The notes under the pieces are model-generated. The model worked only from the letters and a program-made list of their open reading frames with translations. It was not told the DNA's origin and did not search any database. Made by a program: the position numbers and the translations under genes. From NCBI RefSeq assembly GCF_000496835.1, contig NZ_KI543237.1, positions 328,364 through 392,363 on the forward strand: a DNA stretch of 64,000 bases, written 5' to 3'. Origin of the DNA: Thalassobacillus devorans MSP14 (GTDB taxonomy: Bacteria; Bacillota; Bacilli; Bacillales; Halobacillaceae). Below, piece by piece: positions 17,426 to 26,476 of this stretch. The first letter of the stretch is position 1. Each line of letters starts with the position of its first letter.

Positions 17426-18946
17426 TTATTGGTATTGTTTGATGACTCTATCAACAATGGCAGATACGGTTTTCGTATCGACCTGCTTGCTATCTACTTT
17501 TTTCATAACCTTGGAGACAATCATTTCGATATCCGGCTTTTCCTCTGAGCTTTTCTCACGCCGGTCATAGGTCTTAGACGGCTTCGGAATCTCCACATCC
17601 TTGATGCCGTAAGCCAGACGCTTGATGTTCAGCAGATGTTTGGCAGTAATATTATCAGAAGTAATGTTTCCACCATAAGATCCGCAGCCTAACGTCATTG
17701 AGGCTTTCAGAGCGGTAGTTGCTCCCACAGCACCGATACTCGACATTGTATTGACGACCAACCGGGAAACCGGCATTTCCTGGCCGAACATCCTGGCGAC
17801 CTGATCGTCATTCGTGTGAAGCGATAAGGTGTGCCCTCTTCCTCCCAAATCCAGCAGGTCGCGGCAGATTTCCTTCGCTTCACTGATGTCTTTGGAAGTA
17901 TATAAGGCGAAAATCGCAGATAATTTTTCGATGGAAAAAGGAACCTTTTTTCCGATTTGATCTTCTTCTGCAATCAACAACCTCGTATCGCCCGGCACCT
18001 CTATCCCAGCCATCTCTGCAATTTTGACAGCAGGACGCCCGACGATTTTTGGATTCAGTTTCCCCCGGATCGGAGAAATGACATCCTCCATTTTCTTCTT
18101 TTCTTCCGGGTTTAGGAAATAAGCTCCGTTGTTTTTCAACTCCCGAATCGTCATTTCTTTGATATTCTGATCAACGACGATCGCCTGCTCGGTAGCACAG
18201 ATTGTGCCGTTATCAAAGGTTTTACTATCGACAATCATTCTGGCTGCCTCTTTGACGTTACAGGATTTCTCCATATAAACCGGCACGTTTCCAGGCCCGA
18301 CTCCATAAGCCGGTTTACCGGAACTATAGGCTGCTCTTACCAGCCCTCCGCCTCCTGTCGCTAAAATCAAATCAACGTCCCGGTGATGCATCAGCTCTGT
18401 CGTTGCCGGCATCGACGGCTGTGAGATCCATCCTATAATGCCTTCCGGAGCACCTGCAGCGATTGCCGCCTCCTTACAAACTTTCATAGCCTCCACGGTA
18501 CACTTTTTCGCTGATGGATGGGGGCTGACGACGATGGCATTACGTGTCTTCAATGCGATCAGTGTTTTAAAAAATGCGGTTGAAGTCGGGTTGGTGGTAG
18601 GAATAATGGCAGCTACCACGCCGTAAGGATAGGCGAATTCCGTAAGCTGATTCTGTTTATCTTCATGAATGACTCCGACTGTTTTTTTATCTTTGATCGA
18701 TTCATAGACATCCCGGGAACCGACCTGGTTCTTGATGAGTTTGTGTTCCACTACGCCCATCCCGGTCTCTTCAACTGCCATTTCCGCCAGCCGCTGTGAT
18801 TCCCGGTAAGCGGCGTCAGCGACGCTTTTCACAATGCGGTCGACCTGTTCCTGGGTAAACGTTTCATATTTTTTCTGCGCTTCATCTGCCCGCCGGACAG
18901 CTTCGCGCATTTGCTGAATCGATTGTAAATCCTGATCAAACTCCAT
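17426..18946 (-). CDS. eutE: CoA-acylating acetaldehyde dehydrogenase EutE with C-terminal tandem helices
   Basis: About 506 residues. The frame opens at a TTG at 18970, but AAAGGAG lies inside that stretch and serves the ATG at 18946. It oxidises acetaldehyde to acetyl-CoA with NAD. Family markers are AAIIPTTNPTSTAFFKTL, the catalytic Cys in DNGTICATEQAI, GGRGHTLSLH and TLGCGSYGGN. After about residue 450 it has a linker and two amphipathic helices (DIEMIVSKVMKKV and DTKTVSAIVDRVIKQYQ) that resemble encapsulation peptides, here at the C-terminus and doubled. It is followed closely by eutM. Confidence 0.92.
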   Translation of the reverse strand: MEFDQDLQSIQQMREAVRRADEAQKKYETFTQEQVDRIVKSVADAAYRESQRLAEMAVEETGMGVVEHKLIKNQVGSRDVYESIKDKKTVGVIHEDKQNQLTEFAYPYGVVAAIIPTTNPTSTAFFKTLIALKTRNAIVVSPHPSAKKCTVEAMKVCKEAAIAAGAPEGIIGWISQPSMPATTELMHHRDVDLILATGGGGLVRAAYSSGKPAYGVGPGNVPVYMEKSCNVKEAARMIVDSKTFDNGTICATEQAIVVDQNIKEMTIRELKNNGAYFLNPEEKKKMEDVISPIRGKLNPKIVGRPAVKIAEMAGIEVPGDTRLLIAEEDQIGKKVPFSIEKLSAIFALYTSKDISEAKEICRDLLDLGGRGHTLSLHTNDDQVARMFGQEMPVSRLVVNTMSSIGAVGATTALKASMTLGCGSYGGNITSDNITAKHLLNIKRLAYGIKDVEIPKPSKTYDRREKSSEEKPDIEMIVSKVMKKVDSKQVDTKTVSAIVDRVIKQYQ

Positions 18947-18973
18947 CACACTCAACTCCTTTCTTTTCAAAAA

Positions 18974-19627
18974 TCAATACCCCTTCGGATTGGCTGCTAC
19001 TTCCAGCACCGCATCCCGGAATGCATCGGCTGCTGCCTGGCAGGAAGACTGACTTCCCGTCAGCAGCCCGCCGCCAAAGTTCGTTTCCGTTGGCGGTCCA
19101 TAAAAGGCTGCCAGTGTCACATCGGCCGCCTTCATGGCAGCATCAATCCCGTAGGATGCTTCTAAGGGCGGAGCAATCAGATAAGCAAGTGCTTCGCCAG
19201 GTTCAATTCCTGCTTCCTTGGATAAATAGGTTCCAGTCCTTGATATCACATGGGCATATAAAGCATGGGTTTTCGCTTCATCAATCGCTTCAAAGTACGC
19301 TTCACTTTCAGCCACCTGCTCGACAGCCTCGATGCCGCTTTTTACTTCATCCGGATTCGGCCCGGCCAAAATTCCGATAAACTCTCCCGATAACGGACCT
19401 GATGCATGGTCGGCTCCGGCATAAAAGGACTGGGCGTAAACGGCTTCGACGTCTGCCCGCTTGGTCGCTTCATCGAGAGCCGTGACTCCTACGTCATCCA
19501 TCGATATCGTGAACATCGCAAGACTCCGGTGATTTTCGTTAAGATTCAACTGCCTGGCAAGCATAGGATCAACATTCGGGATGATGCGGATGGCAAGGAT
19601 ATCTGCATAAATCGGTTCCAATCTCAA
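18974..19627 (-). CDS. eutL: Microcompartment shell protein EutL (tandem BMC trimer)
   Basis: 217 residues with two fused circularly permuted BMC domains, the EutL length. MLARQLNLNENHRSLAMFTISMDDVG, QSFYAGADHASGPLSGE and FYGPPTETNFGGGLLTGSQSSC are typical. EutL trimers have a large gated pore. The start is a TTG with GGAGGG six bases before it. Twelve bp separate it from eutC. Confidence 0.93.
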   Translation of the reverse strand: MRLEPIYADILAIRIIPNVDPMLARQLNLNENHRSLAMFTISMDDVGVTALDEATKRADVEAVYAQSFYAGADHASGPLSGEFIGILAGPNPDEVKSGIEAVEQVAESEAYFEAIDEAKTHALYAHVISRTGTYLSKEAGIEPGEALAYLIAPPLEASYGIDAAMKAADVTLAAFYGPPTETNFGGGLLTGSQSSCQAAADAFRDAVLEVAANPKGY

Positions 19628-19638
19628 TGTCTTCCCTC

Positions 19639-20607
19639 CTATCCTTCCTTTTTGACAAGTTCTACGCCACTGGCTTCATAGTCTAAAATTTTCTCAATCA
19701 CACTTCCGAGATAGGCTCCTGCTTCTACTGGCGGGATGCCGCCACGATGGATATTGGAGACGACCATCCGGTCCGATTCGATCGTATCGAGCCTCGGCTT
19801 ATAGCAAAGGTAGGCACTCATCGATTCGGCACTGACCAGTCCCGGCCGTTCTCCTACCAGCAGCACGATCACTTCCGGCTTCAACATTTCGCCGACATCA
19901 TCCATGATGGCCACTCGACCCTTTTCAATGAAAAACGGGGTGCCGACATCAAGTCCGAGGCTCTTCAACGATTGCTGCAAGGATAAGTAGACATCTTCCA
20001 GGTTTTCATCAATCGCTTTCGAGCTTAATCCATCAGAGACGATGATCTGTACCTGGGGCGCGTGCCGGCATCGTCCTTCGATTTCCTTTTTTGCTTCATC
20101 CGAAAGCCTTCGTCCATAATCAGGTCGCCGGATGTAGGACTCTTTATCGGTAACTTTTGTTTTGACGGTGAACAAATCAAGGTCCTCCAGCAGACTCTCA
20201 TCAACTTTTCCGAAGACAGCATCCACTGCTGCCGCATGATCATAGCGGAATTGCAGCCATGTATTCGTTTTTGGACGGGGCCCTGCTCTCCCGACTCCGA
20301 TTCTTGCCGGTGTCTTATTGGTCAGCTGCTTTAAATCATCCCAAACTTCCTTATCGGGTTGCTGCTTTGGCGCCTTGGTTTCCTTATTGTCTATCTGCTT
20401 TTCCGGAGTATGGAAGGTGGAGATTTTCGCCTTTCCTTCTGCTTCTTCTGCTTGGCGAGAACCATTAGAAACCTGGGTCACATTCGGTTTTTCCGAGTTA
20501 TAGTCCCAGACCTTCACCCCTTCCTGTGAAGATGTTTTTTCTTCGGGTTGGTCGTTCAATTTCGAGACGACGATTTCAGTGATTTTTTCAATCATCGCTT
20601 GGTCCAT
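19639..20607 (-). CDS. eutC: Ethanolamine ammonia-lyase small subunit, copy 1
   Basis: 322 residues from the ATG at 20607; a GTG at 20616 overlaps the SD GGAGG and is unlikely. With EutB it forms the adenosylcobalamin enzyme that splits ethanolamine into acetaldehyde and ammonia. The conserved body starts near TPARIGVGRAGPRPKT and includes VQIIVSDGLSSKAIDENL, VLLVGERPGLVSAESMSAYL and HRGGIPPVEAGAYLG. The N-terminal 95 residues are a helix (AMIEKITEIVVSKLND, targeting-like) plus a long disordered charged linker, longer than in copy 2. It lies 12 bp after eutB copy 1. Confidence 0.93.
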   Translation of the reverse strand: MDQAMIEKITEIVVSKLNDQPEEKTSSQEGVKVWDYNSEKPNVTQVSNGSRQAEEAEGKAKISTFHTPEKQIDNKETKAPKQQPDKEVWDDLKQLTNKTPARIGVGRAGPRPKTNTWLQFRYDHAAAVDAVFGKVDESLLEDLDLFTVKTKVTDKESYIRRPDYGRRLSDEAKKEIEGRCRHAPQVQIIVSDGLSSKAIDENLEDVYLSLQQSLKSLGLDVGTPFFIEKGRVAIMDDVGEMLKPEVIVLLVGERPGLVSAESMSAYLCYKPRLDTIESDRMVVSNIHRGGIPPVEAGAYLGSVIEKILDYEASGVELVKKEG

Positions 20608-20619
20608 CGTTCCCACCTC

Positions 20620-21984
20620 CTATCGGGTAAAAAGTGTCGGGTCGCCTGCGCGGCTGGTAAGCATACCGTTTTCTAGAATCCCCATCTGCTCGAGCCACTT
20701 ATCAAATAGCGGCGAAGGCCGTTTATTGAATGTTTGTCGTAATGTTGCGACGTCATGGTAGCTCATCGACTGGTAATTCAGCATACAGTCATCCCCCATC
20801 GGGGTCGCGATGATGAAGTTGACACCAGCTGTCGTGAGAAGCACACCCAGATCTTCCATGTCGTTCTGGTCCGCTTTCGTATGGTTGGTATAGCAGATAT
20901 CGACGCCCATCGGAATCAAGTGCATTTTTCCCATAAAATGATCTTCAAGACCTGCGCGCAGCACTTGTTTATTGTTATATAGGTACTCAGGTCCAATGAA
21001 GCCGACGACCGTGTTGACGATGAATGGATCATAGTAGCGGGCAAATCCATAGTTCCTGGATTCCAGTGTCATCTGATCGATGTCATGGTGAGCTTCCGCC
21101 GATAACTCCGAACCTTGCCCGGTTTCAAAATACAGCCGCTGCGGGCCTGTTCCAGTCCCTTGTGTTTTGGCCAGTTCATTCGCTTCCTCGAGAATTTTGG
21201 CATCGATGCCGAAGGAGCGGTTGGCTGTTTCTGTCCCGGCGATACTCTGGAAAATCATATCGGCAGGAGCTCCCTGTTCGATCGCCTTCATCTGAGCGGT
21301 CACGTGCGCCAGTACGCAGTTTTGGGTCGGTACTTTCCATTCCTCGATAAAATCGTGGGTGGCATGGAGCATCCGCTTCACACTTTCCACCGACTCCTCC
21401 ACCGGATTGATGCCGATGACCGCATCGCCGATGCCATAGGAGAGGCCTTCTTTCAGGGAAGCGATCATCCCTTCCACGCTATCGGTGGGATGGTTAGGCT
21501 GTAGTCGTGATGACAACGTGCCTTTTTGGCCGATGGTGATGTTGCATTTCGTTAAAACTTCTATTTTATTTGCCGCAAAAATCAAATCGAGATCAGACAT
21601 GATTTTTGCGACACCAGCAATCATCTCACTGTTCAGTCCCCGGCTGATCCGCTTCAGATCCTCTCCGGTTGTTTCGTTGGCGAGAATATATTCCCGTAAC
21701 TCGGCCACGGACCAGTTTTTGATAGCATCATAGATTTTTTCATTCACTTGCGATTCGATGACCCAGGATACTTCGTCCTCTTCCGGTGGGAGAAGCGGAT
21801 GATCACGGATATCTTTAAGCGTCAATTCAGAAAGGATCTCCTTAGCGGCGATCCGCTCCTGGACGCTTTCAGCTGCAATGCCTGCCAGCCTGTCCCCTGA
21901 CTTTTCTTCATTCGCTTTCGCCAGAAGACTTTTGAGAGATTGGAATTGATAGGTATGTCCTAAATGGGTAGTAGATAACTTCAC
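20620..21984 (-). CDS. eutB: Ethanolamine ammonia-lyase large subunit, copy 1
   Basis: 454 residues, the E. coli EutB length, starting at a GTG with AAAGGAGG before it. Expected active-site residues are present: Arg and Gln in SSRLQPNHP, Asn in VIGINPVEE, Glu in YFETGQGSE, Asp in TKADQND. VNTVVGFIGPEYLYNNKQVLRAGLEDHFMGK is nearly the E. coli sequence, so this is the orthodox copy. It follows eutA by 18 bp, a sensible layout since EutA reactivates this enzyme. Confidence 0.95.
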   Translation of the reverse strand: MKLSTTHLGHTYQFQSLKSLLAKANEEKSGDRLAGIAAESVQERIAAKEILSELTLKDIRDHPLLPPEEDEVSWVIESQVNEKIYDAIKNWSVAELREYILANETTGEDLKRISRGLNSEMIAGVAKIMSDLDLIFAANKIEVLTKCNITIGQKGTLSSRLQPNHPTDSVEGMIASLKEGLSYGIGDAVIGINPVEESVESVKRMLHATHDFIEEWKVPTQNCVLAHVTAQMKAIEQGAPADMIFQSIAGTETANRSFGIDAKILEEANELAKTQGTGTGPQRLYFETGQGSELSAEAHHDIDQMTLESRNYGFARYYDPFIVNTVVGFIGPEYLYNNKQVLRAGLEDHFMGKMHLIPMGVDICYTNHTKADQNDMEDLGVLLTTAGVNFIIATPMGDDCMLNYQSMSYHDVATLRQTFNKRPSPLFDKWLEQMGILENGMLTSRAGDPTLFTR

Positions 21985-22002
21985 CAGACTGCCTCCTTTC
22001 TG

Positions 22003-23430
22003 TTAATGAAACGTCAGTGTTTTGATGACAACCGGTACAACGCCCGATTGCAGTACCTTTCCAATATCAAGATAGTCGCCGTGTTCGACATAGATTTGGT
22101 CGATACAGACCGCCTGCTGGTCAGGGTGTTGAATCCGGATGGCCTGTCCGAGCGACTTAGCTAAGTCCCGTTCCAACACGATGACGGCCGGCTGCTGTTT
22201 CGGTTTCTTCCGGACCGCTGTGACTAAAGTATCTGCGAGACTTTGCATTTGCTTGAATCCCAGCAGGGGAAGATCTGCTAAATAGAGCGCAAAGTTCTGC
22301 CCCTCTTTCGCAGGATCATAGATTTCAACCGCCTCTTCTATCAGCTGTGGCAGCCGCACCAGCTGTTCATCGAATCCCCCGTCAAAAGGAATCCGGTAGA
22401 CTGGGAGGTTCCGGAGCGGAAGGGTATCCTCATCTACCTGAATCGTCGCTCCGCTTATTTCTGTCGTTTGCGTCCCTGCCCCTAACACAGTTGCCCGGAC
22501 GGTTTCCGTAGGTTCGATCCATTCCCAGTTGGCTAAGTCAGGATGTTCGGTCAGGGATTTCGCTAACAAAACACCGATATCGTCATACATATCTGTCGCC
22601 TCGCAGTTGGCTTCGTGATAGATACATTCTGAAACACCACCGGAGAACATCATAACGTCGATCGGGTACTCCCAGCCCGGTTGGTGTCCTAACAGTAAAG
22701 GCTCCGACTCATTCAGCTGATTTTTCAACATGGCAGCTATCGTCCCTGCCATATAATCCGTCAGTGGTTTCACAGTCGCTTCTTCAAAACGGTCACCTTC
22801 CTGAACAGGTGCACCCAACTGTTTCGCCATCTTTTTAACGGAAGGAGCAATATAATCGATCATCCCTGCCTTCATTTCAATAAGCTTGCCGCCGATGTGA
22901 AGGGTACAGGTTCCAAGCAGCTCTCCGTATCGGTAAACAGCGATATTTGCAGTCCCGCCTCCAATGTCGATATTGGCGATCGTTTTGTTCGTCTTTTTGG
23001 AATAGTCATAAGCGCCTGATCCGCGGGCTGCGATGATACTTTCTAAATCAGGGCCTGCAGTCGCAACGAGAAAGTCACCGGCATGGGCGGATAAATGGTT
23101 GATCATTTCTTCCGCGTTCGATTTTGTCGCCGTTTCTCCGGTAATGATGACAGCCCCGGTTTTAATATCGGATGATTGCACGCCTGCTTCCTCATATTGA
23201 GAAAGCACGAGCTTTTCTACTTCAGGCATATCGATTTCATTACCTGATGCGAGCGGAGTACGGAATATCGGGCTTTTATGAATGACTTCTTTATCTATAA
23301 TTTCAATGCGAGGCATATGGGTGCCGCCGGCAGTATTCATTAGCGAAAATTTACTGATTACCAGTTTTGTGGTACTTGTGCCGATATCGATGCCGGCACT
23401 CAATATTTCTTCTTTTTTATTGTGATCCAT
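22003..23430 (-). CDS. eutA: Ethanolamine ammonia-lyase reactivating factor EutA
   Basis: 475 residues from the ATG at 23430, which has AAAGGAGG nine bases before it. An in-frame ATG at 23469 lies inside the leader terminator stem and should be discarded. It is an ATPase of the actin/Hsp70 fold that swaps damaged cobalamin out of the lyase: SAGIDIGTSTTKLVISKFSL (phosphate 1), ANIDIGGGTANIAVYRYGEL (phosphate 2), MMFSGGVSECIY. It is the first gene after the third leader terminator and opens the main structural operon. Confidence 0.93.
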   Translation of the reverse strand: MDHNKKEEILSAGIDIGTSTTKLVISKFSLMNTAGGTHMPRIEIIDKEVIHKSPIFRTPLASGNEIDMPEVEKLVLSQYEEAGVQSSDIKTGAVIITGETATKSNAEEMINHLSAHAGDFLVATAGPDLESIIAARGSGAYDYSKKTNKTIANIDIGGGTANIAVYRYGELLGTCTLHIGGKLIEMKAGMIDYIAPSVKKMAKQLGAPVQEGDRFEEATVKPLTDYMAGTIAAMLKNQLNESEPLLLGHQPGWEYPIDVMMFSGGVSECIYHEANCEATDMYDDIGVLLAKSLTEHPDLANWEWIEPTETVRATVLGAGTQTTEISGATIQVDEDTLPLRNLPVYRIPFDGGFDEQLVRLPQLIEEAVEIYDPAKEGQNFALYLADLPLLGFKQMQSLADTLVTAVRKKPKQQPAVIVLERDLAKSLGQAIRIQHPDQQAVCIDQIYVEHGDYLDIGKVLQSGVVPVVIKTLTFH

Positions 23431-23454
23431 ATGCACCCGCCTCCTTTCCAAAAT

Positions 23455-23511
23455 AAAAAGGCACCTCATACGAACTATCCGGCTGGATAGCTGTATAAGG
23501 CGCCTTTGCCT
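23455..23511 (-). promoter_or_regulatory. Leader terminator with ANTAR-type hairpin before eutA
   Basis: On the minus strand a long stem (AAAGGCGCC...GGTGCCTTT with an inner CTATCC/GGATAG helix) ends in a T run, a strong intrinsic terminator 25 bp before eutA. Overlapping its 5' arm is a competing small hairpin AGGC-AAAGGC-GCCT (23498-23511) with a six-base loop having A at 1 and G at 4, the pattern known for EutV-type ANTAR targets. A second partner hairpin was not found. Confidence 0.65.
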
Positions 23512-23566
23512 GTTATTATTCTTTTTTTAAAAATTCTATCTATTCAAAATGGTAGCGGATAAATGA

Positions 23567-24082
23567 TTATTTGTAAAGGCTTTCATTAAAAATGACATGA
23601 TCATCCAGCTGCTTTTCGACATACATCCGCATCTCTTTCAGGCTGTTATATTGGACGAGTTGCCTTATGATCTCCAGGCCCCTTCCTTCTTCTGCAGAAG
23701 TAATCACAATCGGCCCTTTTGGGATTACCCGCTTCAGCTTCTCAATTGCTTTTGGGATGTCGGCTGATTCCACATCGGCTTTTGTCACAACCCCGATCGG
23801 CAATTTATTGATTCCTGTACTGAATCCGGGTGGGAAAATGGTCTTTTTCTTCGTCGCATCCTGGATAAATAGCACATGAGTTACTTCAAGCGACGTTGCC
23901 ATGATATTTTTATAATACATAGGATTTTCGGTATATTCACCGGGGGTATCGACAATCCAGTCGTCATAAATCAGCGACTGAGTCTTTACTGCATCGTTCG
24001 TACGACCAAGCAATGCTTTCGTCAGCGTCGATTTACCAGCACCGATGGAACCTACCATCATCGCCCGGTTTTTCTTTGCCAT
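23567..24082 (-). CDS. eutP: EutP/PduV family small GTPase-like protein
   Basis: 171 residues. P-loop GSIGAGKSTLTKAL, G3-type DTPGEY, and TKAD for G4. Homologues have been described as acetate kinase-like or GTPase proteins of eut/pdu loci; the role is not settled. It lies 20 bp after eutS and 98 bp before the leader of eutA. No oddity is seen. Confidence 0.9.
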   Translation of the reverse strand: MAKKNRAMMVGSIGAGKSTLTKALLGRTNDAVKTQSLIYDDWIVDTPGEYTENPMYYKNIMATSLEVTHVLFIQDATKKKTIFPPGFSTGINKLPIGVVTKADVESADIPKAIEKLKRVIPKGPIVITSAEEGRGLEIIRQLVQYNSLKEMRMYVEKQLDDHVIFNESLYK

Positions 24083-24102
24083 AACCTGATCCTCCCTTCC
24101 TG

Positions 24103-24444
24103 TTATGATTTTGTAATTTCAGAAGGGGTGTATCCGAGCATTTCTGCTAAAAACCGGTTGACTTCCCGCATCGCCATATCCACTTCCGCTACACTCCCCA
24201 TCAGTACAAGGCTCCCTGTGAAACGATCCAGGAAACCGATACTGACATGGGCAGCTTTCGTAGCATAGTCCCCTGCGATGATGACTGTTTCACTTGGGGT
24301 ACAGGTGAGAATGCCGAGTGCCCCTGTTTCTTCAATACCGAGTTTTTCAAACATATCCACATCCGGGTTGGCAATCAGGTGGCTTAACGTAATCTGTTTA
24401 CCTGGCACAAACTCCTGGATGAACCGTTTTTTTTCTTCACTCAT
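24103..24444 (-). CDS. eutS: Microcompartment shell protein EutS/PduU type
   Basis: 113 residues with a permuted BMC domain and the N-terminal strand that makes a beta barrel over the pore (FIQEFVPGKQITLSHLIANPD). IEETGALGILTCTPSETVIIAGDYATKAA and GFLDRFTGSLVLMGSVAEVDMAMREV are typical. The start overlaps the eutH stop by one base (TAATG). Confidence 0.93.
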   Translation of the reverse strand: MSEEKKRFIQEFVPGKQITLSHLIANPDVDMFEKLGIEETGALGILTCTPSETVIIAGDYATKAAHVSIGFLDRFTGSLVLMGSVAEVDMAMREVNRFLAEMLGYTPSEITKS

Positions 24445-25721
24445 TATTTAGCCTCCGATGCTGCCACAACGTCATCCTCGAATTTTTCCTCTTCTTTATA
24501 TTCATCTTTCTCAATGACTCCAGTCTCTCGATCGATTCGTTCCAATTCACGCGCCTTCGGAACAGAAAGCCAATAAGCGAAACCGATCGCAGTCAAACCG
24601 GCGGTGAATTTTCCGACGATAATTGGAAGAATCAATGTCGGCTGGAAGTTCGCCGTAAAGGATAAGTGGTCGCCCAATAAGAATGCGGCACAGACACCGA
24701 AAGCGATATTGATAACTTTATCTTTCGGCGGCATCGAACGGACCAGCTTGAACATCGCAAGGATATTAGCGATCGTTGCAACCAGCCCGGCACTGCCGAT
24801 CGCACTAAGTCCAAGTTTCCTCCCCATCGCTTCCAGTGGACGAGAGAAATATTTTTGCAGTAAATAGACCATCGGGAAAGCACCTGCCAGCATGATACCA
24901 ATGTAACCCGCGGTTTCAAGCGCCCGGAACTGATCCTCACTGTCCGCCATAATCGGGTCGAATCCCCACCCGCCGAACACATTGGTGAAAAGTCCGGTGA
25001 AAATTTCGACGATGGAAAATACCAGAACGAGCTTAATGCCGGCGTCCATCACTCTTCCAAACCACATGAATCCTTTGATCATCATGTCTGGGAGGAAGTA
25101 TAAACCTAAGGCCAGCAATACAACAAACACAATCAAAGGCGTCAGGTTAGAAAAAATCTTCAAGTAACTGATCGCAAATTCATACGTAGATTCTGTATTT
25201 GTAGAAATAATGTCCCTTACTTTCGTATTGGTGATCGTAATCAGTACACTGGCGATGAAAACACCAATTGGAATCGTTAAGATCCCGGACATGACACCAA
25301 GCGCCATATACTTGTGATCCCGCTTATCGAGCATCGCAAGCCCCATCGGAATCGAGAAAACGATGGTCGCCCCCGCCATGAACCCGACAATCAAAGCCAT
25401 GATCCAACCTTCATAGGATTCCTGCAAAGCGCTGGCTAACTGGTATCCACCCATATCAGATGCGAGTATTGTCGTCGCAGCAATCGCCGGGTCGGCACCG
25501 ATTTTTTCAAATAACGGGCCGAACACCTTGTCGATAAATGCTGATAAATACGGGATAGAAGCCATGACACCTGCAGCTGGAACAAAAATGTGACCGACGG
25601 TATGAATCCCTTCCATGAATTGACCGCCAAGTCCTTCTTCACTATTTTTAATGGATGCAATCGCACCGGCAACCGCACAGGCCATGATGATATAAATTAC
25701 AATATTTCCAACCAAGACCAT
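24444..25721 (-). CDS. eutH: Ethanolamine permease EutH
   Basis: 425 residues with about ten membrane segments. GAIASIKNSEEGLGGQFMEGIHTVGH, ASDMGGYQLASAL and HLSFTANFQPTLI are hallmarks of EutH, which assists ethanolamine uptake when it is scarce. The gene begins behind the second leader terminator and is coupled to eutS, so transport, EutS and EutP are controlled together. Confidence 0.93.
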   Translation of the reverse strand: MVLVGNIVIYIIMACAVAGAIASIKNSEEGLGGQFMEGIHTVGHIFVPAAGVMASIPYLSAFIDKVFGPLFEKIGADPAIAATTILASDMGGYQLASALQESYEGWIMALIVGFMAGATIVFSIPMGLAMLDKRDHKYMALGVMSGILTIPIGVFIASVLITITNTKVRDIISTNTESTYEFAISYLKIFSNLTPLIVFVVLLALGLYFLPDMMIKGFMWFGRVMDAGIKLVLVFSIVEIFTGLFTNVFGGWGFDPIMADSEDQFRALETAGYIGIMLAGAFPMVYLLQKYFSRPLEAMGRKLGLSAIGSAGLVATIANILAMFKLVRSMPPKDKVINIAFGVCAAFLLGDHLSFTANFQPTLILPIIVGKFTAGLTAIGFAYWLSVPKARELERIDRETGVIEKDEYKEEEKFEDDVVAASEAK

Positions 25722-25812
25722 ATAAGTTCCTCACTTTCATTTTTTGAATTTTATTATTTCCCTGACCAGTTAAATCTCCCAATTGGGATGTAAACCAGGT
25801 CTCTCAAATGAC

Positions 25813-25874
25813 AAAAAGGTGCCAGAGAATGGGGAATTGCAAAAAATTCTCCAATCAGCCAGCACCTTCGCTAG
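25813..25874 (-). promoter_or_regulatory. Leader terminator with ANTAR-type hairpin between eutV and eutH
   Basis: A long imperfect stem whose base is GAAGGTGC...GGCACC followed by TTTTT on the minus strand, placed right after the eutV stop. Its 5' arm overlaps a small hairpin CTAGC-GAAGGT-GCTGG (25859-25874) with a six-base loop like those of the other two leaders (G instead of A at loop position 1). It probably blocks read-through into eutH unless EutV is active. Confidence 0.6.
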
Positions 25875-25876
25875 AA

Positions 25877-26473
25877 TTATTCACTTGTAGCTTGCAGTTG
25901 TTTCGTCGAATACTTCTTTACTATATGCTTAGCAACCCTTTCGAGGGGAACCTGTTTGTTCATGCTCGTCTTTCGCATCTTCTTATAAGAAACTTCTTCG
26001 CTGTATCCGAAACGCTCCATTAAAATTCCTTTAGCCTTTTCAATAACTTTCCGCTCTTCCAGACGATGATTCGCTTCATTTACTTTCTCCCGGTATTGCT
26101 CGGATACATCGCCCTGGTGTAAAGCGATTTCCACTGCCGGGATCAGCCGGTCATCAGACACCGGTTTTACAATATAACCGACAATGTTGGCTTCTTTTGC
26201 TTTATCGATAAAATCCTGTTGACTATATGCAGTCAGCAAAAGAATCGGGATATTAAATTTTTGCGAGATGATTTTACTAGCTTTCAAACCGTTAAGCTTC
26301 GGCATTTTGATGTCCATGATAATGAGGTCCGGCTGTTTTTCATGAACAACTTCAATCGCCCTTTCCCCATCACCTGCTTCCCCGACTACCTCATAGCCGG
26401 CATCTTTCAGAATCATCGATATGTCCATACGAACAATAGACTCATCTTCTACTAAAACAATTCTTTTATTCAT
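25877..26473 (-). CDS. eutV: ANTAR-domain response regulator EutV
   Basis: 198 residues. The receiver domain has the acidic pair (VEDES), phospho-Asp in IIMDIKMPKLNG, and Thr/Lys (LLTAYS, YIVKPVS). The C-terminal ANTAR domain (about 125-190: RLEERKVIEKAKGILMERFG, YKKMRKTSMNKQ) binds RNA and prevents termination. EutV in Enterococcus works this way on eut leaders. Four bases separate it from eutW. It is expected to act on the three leader terminators in this locus. Confidence 0.93.
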   Translation of the reverse strand: MNKRIVLVEDESIVRMDISMILKDAGYEVVGEAGDGERAIEVVHEKQPDLIIMDIKMPKLNGLKASKIISQKFNIPILLLTAYSQQDFIDKAKEANIVGYIVKPVSDDRLIPAVEIALHQGDVSEQYREKVNEANHRLEERKVIEKAKGILMERFGYSEEVSYKKMRKTSMNKQVPLERVAKHIVKKYSTKQLQATSE

Positions 26474-26476
26474 AGA

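Noticed and set aside
23431-23469. eutA start at 23469
   Set aside because: That ATG is inside the leader terminator stem; a proper Shine-Dalgarno points to the ATG at 23430.
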